A stretch of 64,000 bases of DNA from Eutreptiella sp. 'Long Island Sound 2002' (lineage: Eukaryota; Euglenozoa; Euglenophyceae; Eutreptiales; Eutreptiaceae): positions 25,860,109 to 25,924,108 of the forward strand of contig OZ038398.1 of NCBI GenBank assembly GCA_964036045.1, in the 5' to 3' direction. The position numbers and the translations under genes are program-made. This document shows positions 33,247-43,800 of this stretch, in pieces (position 1 is the stretch's first letter; every line of letters begins with the position of its first letter). Below the pieces are notes generated by a model that worked only from the letters and a program-made list of their open reading frames with translations, did not search any database and was not told where the DNA came from.

Positions 33247-33778
33247 TGTAAGTGCGGCTAGCCCCATCTGCTCAGATTTTCAGACATTCTGCCCAGATTG
33301 GCTACATTTTGGTCATTTTCTTTGCCTCGGCGGAATTGCCGCCTCGCAGCTCAGTCGCAGGATATTTCCTATATATTTCTGATATGCCGGATTTGATTCC
33401 GCGGTCCATTTCCCGTAAATCCGCCGCATTCCGCTATTTTAGCTGGAATCGCCATTTGCCGCTGACGCGCGCTCGCGGGCCAGATCGGCCAGACAATTTT
33501 ACATAAATGGATTATTTAAATCTTTTCAGACAGTTTTGGACACTCAGATGTATTTAGAATAATTCCCCTCAATTTTCTTCATAGACTGGGATTTTCTGCC
33601 GGACCACAATCAGCATGGACCTTGTTTCTGTTGTCGCTGCTCTCGCCTCCGTTGGTGTCCGTGTCTCCGGTTCTACCCCCAATAACAACATCCAGGGAGA
33701 CTCCTCGCGTGCCTGCCCCACTGGTCTTGCCGGCCCCGAGCCCTCCGGCACCCTCAACGACCCAGGGCAGCACTTTCA
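33247..33778 (+). repeat. 5' LTR of F1.5 (532 bp)
   Basis: TG...CA termini, same subfamily as F1.3, with the gag ATG at 33615. Confidence 0.95.
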
Positions 33779-36646
33779 TGGTAGCAGAGGCTACCTGAAT
33801 GTTGTTCCTTTGGTGTCCCAACCACAGCTAGCTCCCCAGTACGGCCCCGTAGACTCCGCCACCTCCGGAGACGTAACGATTACGCTGCCGTGGTGCTGTG
33901 CGAACGAGGCCTTGAGAGGACTGCCTTGCGCAAGCCCAAATTGCCCAAGAAGGGCACAAATCAGCAGCTGTGGAGGCCCAGATTACAATCAAGATCCCAG
34001 TCGAAATTGGCCATCAAGCAGCTGGAATCTCCCAGCCTACGCTAATGGCAACGCTCCGGTGGAGCTTACGGACCTGGCAGGTACCAATACTCCTTACCAA
34101 TGTCCACATTTTGAGACCATCGACGCCAACATTGACGACATTGAGATGGGTGGTCCAGGTGAGGTACCTACCTATAATCGACCAGCCTCATGGGCACAAT
34201 GGGACAACCATTTGTCTTCAGAAGTGACCCGTAACCTTGAGGCGCTTGAGGCCCTTTGTCTGTTAGCCACGTCTAAGCTGATAGGACAAGAAAGAATCGC
34301 CTCTGATTTTTTATTCGAATATTTTTTCCTCCTTCAAGAAGAAATTAATACCAGGATGTGGTGGTGTTCTCAAGAAGATGAATCTTTTGCCATTTTCTTG
34401 CAGATCTGGGAGGCAAGTCCCTTCCCGAAGGAGAAGACCAAGGCACCTGTTGCCGGGCCCTCCGCCTTTCATCCCTCTGTTTCCATCCGCGACGATCTAG
34501 CCGCCGCGGTTGAGGAAGGAATTTTAGAGGCAGCTAGGCAAGCCTGGAAATTAGGACTGAAGGAGCTCCCCAAGTGGACTCCTGGCTGCGAACCACTGAG
34601 ATTAGCGGTCCGACAGCCTGCTCAGGCCCTTCAGGACACGGTATGTACTGTCCTGCCGACTGCTCTTGCAGATTACAGCGAGATACTGAGCTCCAATTGC
34701 TCAAAGATCAAATGCAACTCATCATTCAGACGCTGGGAATTAAAGATCTTTTCAAGACCCACATGAGGTCTGAGGGCGCATCATCGGTGGAACAAACAAC
34801 AGAACCGTCGGAGGAGGCGACAGAAATTTTTTCGATTGCTCCTTCGGTGGACTCTAAGACCACCGACGCAAGGATCAGCAGGACTAAGCTAAAGGAAAGG
34901 GTTACAATCTCTCGATCTCAGAGTAGATCGGCGAAGGCTAGGACTGAGGTTCAGAATGCCAAACGAACTGCCTCCCGTACTACCCTTCCTGCTGTTGATT
35001 CCAATGCAATTGCCCAGATGTTGCTCGCCCAGACCCTCGCCGGAGCTGGTGTGGCTAATGATGCCGCCAAGGTGTCTGCCATTACGGCCGGTGTTGGGCT
35101 GGATTCACTCCTAAATCCCACTTCATTGCGACTTCGTCAGGTTGCCAAGCAACCGAAGTATAATGGGAACCCCAGACGTTGGCCTCAGTTCCAACGGGAA
35201 TTTAAACTGTGGGTTAAGACTCAAAAGCTCCAGGATGATCAGTTCCTGATGGCCCTCCTGGACTGCCTTGAGGGAGCGCCGGCCAACACTTGGCTCAGGA
35301 CCTGGAGTGATCGTGAGGATTCAAGTTCCCCCCTTACCTTTGATGAGGTGTGGGAACAGTTGGAGGTACGTGGATCCCGGCTGCCTGAGGACCATTACCA
35401 CCAGATGTTGAAGAATTTTCCTTCATTCTCGCGACTAATCTTGCACGAAGTGCAAGACAAGAGACAGCGCTTCTGGAATCTCGTAGAAGAATCTGAACAT
35501 TCAGGCGAAAAATTTTCTAGTGCCGAGCTGAAAAATCTGATTTTTGACAAGATCCCCTCAGAAACCGCCGCCACCCTTCGGAATAAACAGTCCGAAGAAA
35601 AGGTCAAGACCTGGTGGGCGGAAGTCGATGGCTTTGACGCCTCGGCCAACCGGTTTACAGTCAGGGAGGCACTTCAAAAGTGCTCCCCCACGTCGTTTAC
35701 CAAGGTGAAATTCCCTGAAAACACGTGGAAAATCAAGTTTAATGAACACGAGGATCGGGACTTGTTTGTCCAAGTCCTCAACAGGGGAGTAAGTTTCCAC
35801 GGCCATCGCCTGAAGGCCAGGAACTGGGTGTTTTCGTTCACTCCGCAGGAACTGTGGGAAGAGGTTGAGAGGCTCGCTGACGCCGCCAATCAAAATTTCC
35901 ATGAGGGTCTTGGGGGAACCAGGAATACCCAGCAAAACACCCAAAATGGGGCCCAAAAGGGCAACAAAAAGGTGAATGACACCCGGAATGTTCAGGATCA
36001 TTGTAGCATCTGTCTTCTTTTAGGTTCTACGAACCGAGCTAAGACGCATTCTACTGCTAATCACCGATGGTCTACTTACGATCACAAGGTGATTGGTGAA
36101 AATGTCAGTAATTCGCAGAATTCAGACAGGAATGACAGACAGGTGCATGGTGCCAAGGGGGGAAAGGGTAATTCGACCCCCTCCGGTGGAAACAAAAATA
36201 CCGGAGGCCCTGGCGGGTTCCAAGGCAAAGGAAATCGGACTCCATCCGGCTCCGGTGGACAGCCGAACGGCCAGACAAGTCCCAATGGCAACGCCGGAGG
36301 CGGAAATCGAAATCCAGGCCAAACCCCTCAATCCGGTACAAACAAAGGAAATGCTCCAGGATCACAGGGTAAAGGTAAGGGAAATCCTTCAGGAACCCCT
36401 TTCTCTGGTAAGGGCAGAGGGCGTGGCGACGGTGGTGGCCCATCATCCGGCGGCCGTGGCCGTGGACGTGGAAAGGGAAACCATCGTGTGGATCAGGTCT
36501 CAGGTGCAGACCAGGTGTCTGATGCGGATCGAGATTATGTCGAAAATGCCCTGAATCCAGCGGATGATCCGTTCCAAGATGAGTGGATCGACGAATCAGG
36601 CTGTGTTCACAATGTTAACGCAGCCGCTGGAGGTCAGAACGCCTAG
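33615..36646 (+). pseudogene. gag: gag of F1.5, 4-base deletion
   Basis: Open from the LTR ATG to about 34540. There GCTAGGCAAGCC replaces GCTAGGCAGGCAAGCC of F1.3, a loss of four bases that shifts the frame; without it the chain runs about 80 further codons to a stop at 34766. The downstream part, with capsid-like domain, CCHH finger and Gly-rich tail, is open to the UAG at 36644-36646. The deletion removes one unit of a short GGCA repeat, so slippage is the likely cause. Confidence 0.92.
33779..33794 (+). other. primer-binding site of F1.5
   Basis: TGGTAGCAGAGG directly follows the LTR end. Confidence 0.85.
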
Positions 36647-36681
36647 GGGAGCCACGAAAATCGCCCCTCCCCAGGCGATTT
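36644..36681 (+). promoter_or_regulatory. gag-pol readthrough signal of F1.5
   Basis: The same UAG and conserved stem and loop elements as in the other F1 copies. Confidence 0.7.
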
Positions 36682-37782
36682 CAGGCATGATCCCCAAATT
36701 CCTGATCGACCATTACTTGATGTAGGGTCGCTTGTCTCCTCTCCCCTGGATCCGGCAGCGGATCCTTCTGTTGTAGTGGACGAGGTTGGTGTACAGTCCA
36801 AGCACAGGGCTCGTCAGTTTGTCACAAAGCTGTGGGTCTCTGATTGCAAGGGAAATTTCCACCTCGCCACTTGTTTGTGTGACAATGGATCAGAGGTAAA
36901 TCTCCAATCCAATTCCTTCTTACCCGACGACTGCGTGTTTGAGTCGCCTCATCCTGTTACCCTCGAGGGAGTTTCTGGACATTCTCTCGCAGGTGGGCAA
37001 CGCGGTTGTTATATATCCACTCATTTGGTCGCTCAAGACCTTTGGGAAGAGCAAAAAGTGGAAGAAGTTGTCCTTAAGGATGACTACTTCTATCGTGCTG
37101 ACATAAAGTATGACCTTTATTTGGGCCATCCTTGGCTTCGTAAGAACAGGGTAGCGCCCGTAGGTCATCGTCGTTGTTTTTTGCTGGAGTCAGGTCCTTT
37201 GGAGCGTCCTGAATTTCGTTTTTTGCACGCAGGGTTTAAAAGTGCAGAAGAATTTTTGAAGCAAAAGGTGACACCAAAATTTGGTGAAGATGTCACCATT
37301 GCAGAGGTGAATGGGAGTGCCGATTACTCCCAAGAGTTAGAATGTCTTCGTAGGGACTCCCAGCCACGACGCCCTTCGCGCTGGCACTCTTCATCCTACA
37401 GAGTTGTCGACAAATGGCGCGATGCAATTTGTGAATACTTTCATGAACACCATTCCTTTTGGCCACAGTATGATGCCTTTGCTAACCGTATGAACAAGCG
37501 CTTTGACAAGCATTTTCGCGACGCTTGGACCCATAAATGGGACAAGAAGTTGTGGATTAATCCTCCGTTTCACTTAATCCAGCAGGTTATCCACAAAATC
37601 AAGCAAGATAAAACCCAGGCAATTTTAGTTGTGCCCTTGTGGGACGACAAGCCTTGGTTTCAGGAATTACAAGACATTTGTGTTGATTACATCGAACTTC
37701 CCAGGAAGATTAAGCTGTATGCCAGGGACGACACAGGTCCCCTGCCACAGCGGTCCTGGAGTTCGCTTGCATTCCTGGTGGA
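36647..37782 (+). pseudogene. pol: pol of F1.5, part 1: protease and methyltransferase-like domain
   Basis: Open from the gag UAG to the F2.2 insertion in the codon following LAFLV. It carries the retropepsin (DNGS, YDLYLGHPW) and the complete methyltransferase-like domain (DAFANRMNKRF, NPPF, VVPLW). The chain then runs 21 codons into the F2.2 LTR and stops at 37846. The true continuation is at 49188. Confidence 0.93.
37778..37782. repeat. target site duplication of F2.2 (left)
   Basis: GTGGA, repeated at 49183-49187. The uninterrupted site in F1.2 reads CCTGGTGGATGG, so the duplication and the element ends are unambiguous. Confidence 0.93.
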
Positions 37783-38580
37783 AGAAAAGTTTATAGTGTT
37801 TTCAGCACTGTGTTTTTGCTTCTCCTGCTGCTTGTTGTTGCTATAGGGTGTCCTGCTGCTGGTTTTGGATGATGAAAAGCTTTTGTTTGTTGAAATACAG
37901 TAAAGCCAACTCAATCCAGGATAGCCCAAGCCAACAGTATGCAAAGAGAAGGTGATTCAGGATCAAAGCATGAAGGGCTGCAGTGTAAACAGTGTAAGAT
38001 GATTAGATATTCACAGAAACTGCAACTCAGGATACAAATGAATGCATATTCACAGAGATAGCTGAAATGTTTTGGGAAAAGAGTTAGAAAACTGCCTCAG
38101 GATCACTCTCTCTCCATAGTGCCATCTTAGGAGATGTGCACTCTTTGTTTTGGGTCCCATATGTGCTGAGGTGGCATGGTATGTGGCGATGAGGTCACTG
38201 CCATGTCACATGGGATCTTCCTACTTAGTTAGGCTGACCAGGAATTGAACCCAGGACCTCTCAAAAAGAGGTGCCTAACCCCCTAGGGTGCATACCACTA
38301 GGGCAGATAAGTATTCATGGAAAAACATAGATAAATTCATAGGTTCTACCTTAGGTATGTCAGTGCTCAGTCAACTCAGGAAAAGATGTTTTACTTCTGA
38401 TTGAAAGGGGATTAAGGGGTCCACTCCATATCCTGATTGGGTGTTTGGTTCCATAGGTCAAAATGTGTTCTCACCACTTTTGGCTGGACCAATACTAAGA
38501 TAAAAATGCATGGATGCTCAGTGCATCTCTAATACAACTAGAGTATGTCCCAAAGCAATGGAAAAGCACTTTTTCTTACT
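37783..38580 (-). repeat. 3' LTR of F2.2 (798 bp)
   Basis: The direct repeat of 48385-49182; the single difference seen is GTGCTCAGTC against GTGCTTAGTC. It contains a tRNA-like module at 38232-38306. Confidence 0.95.
38232..38306 (-). other. tRNA-like A/B-box module in the F2.2 LTR
   Basis: On the minus strand a B-box-like GGTTCAATTCC (38251-38241) follows an A-box-like CCTAGTGGTATGC (38302-38290) at tRNA-like spacing. The acceptor stem does not close, so it is not a functional tRNA. A related module is at 60528-60598. The second LTR carries the same at 48834-48908. Confidence 0.45.
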
Positions 38581-38588
38581 CCCCCCTT
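38581..38588 (-). other. polypurine tract of F2.2
   Basis: AAGGGGGG on the minus strand directly abuts the LTR start AGTAAG. F2.1 has the same layout at 60819-60825. Confidence 0.8.
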
Positions 38589-40855
38589 GTGCTGTGGTGG
38601 CCACCACTGTCGCATTTTAGGAAAAAGGGAATTTTTCTTGGCCTTTCCTTGGTTTCCACATCTACTTTAAAATACCTACAGTCTCCCTCACACTGGAAAA
38701 ATGGGTGCTCACCATGGCTGGCGCCCTTTTGCTGCTCTGATTGTACAGTTTCCTACAGAAGACTCAGCGCTCTTGGCGCTGCCGGGGCTCCTGTGGCTTG
38801 GTTGGGTTAGATTGGGAGCATGCCAAACATGTGCATATGCATCCCTCCCTCCAAGACGCAGCGTCGACATAACCCAAACGCAAGACACATTATACACACT
38901 CGCATGGGTTCTCGTAAACCTGCTGGCGACCTGTGACCTGTCTTAGGGCGTAGGGAGTCGAGAAAGAAATTAATTTGCCCCTTGGTGGGGTCTTGGTTCT
39001 GCTCAGTCTCTCCAGGCACCTGCGTTTCGGCCCGAACACGGCCTACTCAGCGAGGCTGCGCGTGGGTATCTGCAGAGGCAGGAATGGGAGAATTATGGAC
39101 GAATCCACGCAAAAACGAAGCGACGACACCAAAATCCGTCAAATGACGGCGTAGAATTTTTCTGAAACGACACACCTGAGCAGAATCCAATTGTGCATCA
39201 GAAGCACATTTTTATAGAAATTATAGTCATCTTTGGATTTTTTAAATCCAAAAATTCATACGTCCAAAATGGTGGCGCGCAGGAGCGGCTCCTAGCGAAG
39301 CGCCGGAAAATGGAAAAATAATGGAATTATAAACGTATGTATCACGTAGTCTTGAAAATGACGAGACACACATTAATAAACAAACATACAGATTCCACCC
39401 ACACTAATAGAAGCTTCAAAAATTCAAGAATTCGAAAATCAATTGAAGAGACTTCAATGAATCAGGTATAAACTACAGGTATGCTCGTCTTGCATGCCGC
39501 ATACACATTGCTCGTCTCGTGTCTCCGTGAACGAGTCGTGTAGCAGCGTTAACAACGATAACCACGATAGGACGCGGTAGAGGGATTGATTAGAAAGATT
39601 GCAGATGATTAGCGGTCAGATCAGGGTGATTAGTCATACACACAAGTGCATAGCAACGTTCTTCGCGTGCGTCCCTTTTGTCCTCTCTCCTTGCTTCACT
39701 TCCCAGCGGTAGGTAAGGTAGGTACGCCCAGGCGGGGCCACCCCCTGGTGGAGTCAAGATCGTGGTGGAGATGGGCAGGTTTGCCCACGTGATCGTGCAT
39801 AGTCGTGCATGCACACACGCATTAAAGGGTAGGCCACGCGAAGTGCGCACGGTAAACCTTGTTTAGGCTACCCAGGGGCTCCTCGGTACGTTCTTTAAGA
39901 GAACCTGAGGAGTCCCTTAACGCTTGCTTGCTTGATAAGGGTAGCTGCTCCATGCAGCGTGTTTGCGGACAGCGTATTATAGGGCACACTGAGAAGGGTA
40001 TAATACCTGGAGTGTGTCTTGGTTCCTCCGCCGCAAACGCCCTTTCATTTGCCTTTGCTTTACAGGTGGGCAGGTAGGGTGAGTGGTGCAGCAGCATTTT
40101 TTTTTATGCCCTGCTAAACAGGGGCGCAGATCACACAAACAAGGAACTCCGCTCCGCCTGTGGCAGAGCAGGGAGTCCGACTTCATCGACATCTGCGCCT
40201 TGCACACGAGAGCACTCCTTCCCTCCAAGCCCTTGCAGGGGAAACGCGTTGTGGCGTCCCCTGTGAGGCCACAGTAGCTTAGCAGCGCTGTGTTCTCTTG
40301 TCATTTCACAGGTGGGTCGCTAGGACCCTCGAGAACCTCCTCTTCGCAACGCCAAGTAGAGTGTGCGTGTAGGAGTGGTAGTCCTGCGTGGGGGCTAGAG
40401 CCAGTTGCCCAGCGCTCGCCCACCAGGATGGTGCCACTGTAGGGTGTGTAGGACCTGTAGGGGGCGTGTCACGGTCCCACCCTTTTCCTGCAATTTTAGC
40501 TGGGTTGGTGGGCTGTGACAGTGGGTTAGGTTAGTGTTTTTGGCCACATAGCAAACAGGCGTTTTGCATGCCTTCATAGCTTTTGGCCACCCCTCCCTTT
40601 AGTAGTCAGGTAGGTAGGGAAAACAATACCTGGACTAACACTCTGGGTATTCCCCCAAGGTTTTGCGCCAGCACAGAAATTGGGCGCATAGGGGAGGGGA
40701 GACCCGGGGCGTACCCCGTGGCATCAATAAGCCAACCCTCCAGGTTCAGCAAGGGCGCAGACTTGGGTATAATTAGGACACCACTTCTGCGGCTTGCTCT
40801 CAGGACCTTAGGACTAGCACATTCACACATACGCTTTGGCAGGTAAGGGTAAGGT
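38589..40855 (-). other. F2.2 3' untranslated region (2.27 kb)
   Basis: Non-coding sequence between the pol stop and the 3' LTR. The part near pol (about 39750-40830) matches F2.1 (14580-14820 and 58820-59620); the part near the LTR is AT-rich and much more diverged. It includes the hairpin at 39876-39916. No gene is seen. Confidence 0.75.
39876..39916 (-). other. conserved long hairpin in F2 3'UTR
   Basis: Read on the minus strand, CTCCTC...GTTCT pairs with AGAAC...GAGGAG around a CTTA-type loop. The same structure is at 59509-59542 in F2.1, where the surrounding sequence is less conserved. Confidence 0.5.
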
Positions 40856-43800
40856 TCAGTCCCTAGCTTTATTCTTGGAGGCAAGCGTCTCGGCGAGCCT
40901 CAACAACTCACCAAGGTTGTTCTGGGACAAGTAGTCAACCAGAACTGAGTTTAGGCGTCCCTCAGGTAGAACAAATGCAGAGAAGGGCTCCCAGGTGGCC
41001 TCTTCGACTCCAAACCCTTCCCAGAGGGTGAGGAAGCGCCAACCCTGGCGATAGCGGTGGCGTAGGACAGACTTCACCAGGTAGAAGCCCTCCTTAGCCA
41101 TCTCCTCGGCGTTCATGTCGGGGAGTTCACCTTCAACTTCCATAGGGCTGGCAGCCCCTTGTAGGTCCAGAGCGGCGATTTCCTCGTCGTTCAGCTCCCA
41201 CTCCTCCCCACAGAGGTCTTCAGGATCATGGTAGCGCTTCAGGTGTTGAGCGGCGCACACCAGGGTCCCCCCTAGACGGGGAGAACACCGCACCGTGATA
41301 CGGTGACCATCCACAGATAGAATCTTGTACGGCCCGAAGTATGGGTCATCGCTGGTAGAGCGAGGCCAGGCGGGTAGTCGGCTGTGGTGCACCAGCACCC
41401 AGTCCCCCTCTTGGTAGGTGGCCGGTACTCGGTGCTTGTTCTTCTTGTTCCACTGACGCTCCCTCACTCTCTGGAGCATAGCCTTGGCCTTGTCCACCTT
41501 CGCTTGTTGCTCTTGGACCCACTCACCCACAGAAGAATGGGTGTCCTCTGGATAGGGGGCATGTAGGAACCACGCCGGGCGCCCCATGAATAGCTCATGT
41601 GGCGAGTAGCCAGTAGCTGAACTCTCTTGGGAGTTCATCATCAAGGATATGACGGGGAGTAGTCTCACCCAGTCTCTGGTGCGTTCAGTTTTGCACCATA
41701 TCCTGACGTTCTCCTTCAGGACACGAATCTGTCGCTCACATAGGGGGTTGCTCGTGTGAGAGTAGGGAATCCCCGTAGACACCTGGACATTGAGGGACCT
41801 CAGGACCCTCTTGTACCAGCCAGTATCTGAGCGTACTCGTACGTCCTCATCGGAGTTGATCTCCTTGGGCGCCCCATAGACACAAAACCACTCCTCCAGG
41901 AGTATCTTGATAGTCTCCTCTCCGGTAATGTGCTTGGTACATGGGAACACCCTGGTAAACCTGGTCAACCCACAGGTTACCACGAGGGCGAAGTCATAGC
42001 CCCCGAACTTCGGCATCTCCGTGTAGTCCACGTATAGAACACTGTTAGCACAGTGAGGGATGGGCAGGGTCGAGTAGAGACCTCTGTCCCTGATATCCCC
42101 TGGTTTACAGGACCTGCACGGGCACTTGTCCACGATAGGCAGGAGCGTCTTCCGCAGCTGGTCGTCAGTCCACGTAGTGTGGAACCACTGCTTGAACAGC
42201 CTCAGGGTACGGTCAGCACCCACATGACCACTGGACTCATGGGTCCACTTCAGCAGCGCTGGGACTCGGTCACTAGGCACCACGATGCGGTCCTCGTGCC
42301 AGAGGTAGCTCTTGTCCCGCTTCCACTGGTCTTGGTTGACCAGGAGGGGTTCAAGGCGTTTCTCCAGGCGCTGGTAGATATCCCCAAACTCCTGTAGGTA
42401 CTCCGATTGTTGGAGTCCATCCAGGGGGCGTATCATGGTCATGTTCAGGTCCAGGTGTACGTCCATACGGCTGAACGCTTCCTTAGCCAGCGCTTCAGAC
42501 CGGGCACCAATCAGGGCGTCGAAGTTGTTGCGGCTGATGTAGTCAGCACACTCGTTCTTCACTCCCTGGATATGGTGTACCGTCAGCCGTAGTTGACTGA
42601 GGTAGGTCCACCAGCGACGTAGCTTGGCCTTCTCAGGTGGGGGGCCCTTCTGGAAACTGCGGACCGGTTCTTGGTCGCATAGCCAGACCACAGGGTTACT
42701 CCCCAACAGTCGTGCTTGTGAGGATAGCACCAGCATACCCGCGAGCAGTTCCTGCTCATAGGTGGAGTAGTTCCCCCTGGCCTGGTTCCACTTCCAGTTC
42801 CAATGGCCCAGAGGTACTAGGACCCACTTGTCGTCAGGGTAGCTGTGCTTGAGGGTTCCATCTCGGTTGAGACCTTCCGTCCCCCATTGGGAAATGGCCG
42901 AGTCGAACTCCTCCTTCTCTAGTGCTTGCCACTGGAACAACGTTCCACCACCGCCCACATTGCTGGCGTCGGTCACCAGGATAATCTCCCCTTGTGCCCT
43001 AGGCACGCCCAAGCACTTAGCGTTGGCTACCTTGTCCTTGAGCTCGTCAAACGCTTGTTGCTCTTGTGGGCCCCAGCGCCAAGTAGTACTCTTCTTGATC
43101 AAGTCAGTCAGTACTGCGCTGGTGTAGGTGAAGTTTTTGATGTGGCGGCGATAGAAGTTGCACGCCCCAATGAAACTGAGTACATCATGAAGTCCTTTCT
43201 TGGGGTCTTCGTGTCGTACCTTGGCATCCATCAGGGGTTTGGCCTTAGAGGCCGCTGGGGTCCACCACCCATAGCCAACGTCAAACCCCAGGTACTGCAT
43301 GGTCTCCTGCATGAACTCACACTTCTCCAGCTTGAGTCGTGTGTGGTTCTCCTGGCAGACCGCAAAGAACTCACCCAAGAGGATTAGGTGATCCTCCTGG
43401 GTATTGGTCCCGAGGCATACATCGTCGATGTGAGCCTCCATCTGGGCCCCACGGGATATGAGCTCCTGCACCTTAGGTCTCCTTCGTAGGATGGACAAGA
43501 TCTTGTTCATCAGCTCTTGGAACAGAGCGGGGGCGTTAGCCACGCCGAAGGGCATGACCTTCCACTTGAAAACCCTCCCCTGAGGGGTGATGAAGGCCAG
43601 TAGTTCCTGCGCGTTGGGCGTCAGGTCCACTTGCCAGAATCCACTTCGCTTGTCCATCTTGGTCTTGTAGCGACAGGAGGCTATCTTCTCCAGGGTAGAC
43701 TCCATATTGGGAATGGACCCTGAGTGGTTCAACGTCTTCTTGTTCAGCTCTCCATAGTCCACTACCAGCCGTTTGGCTGTAGACCCAGGTTTAGCCACCA

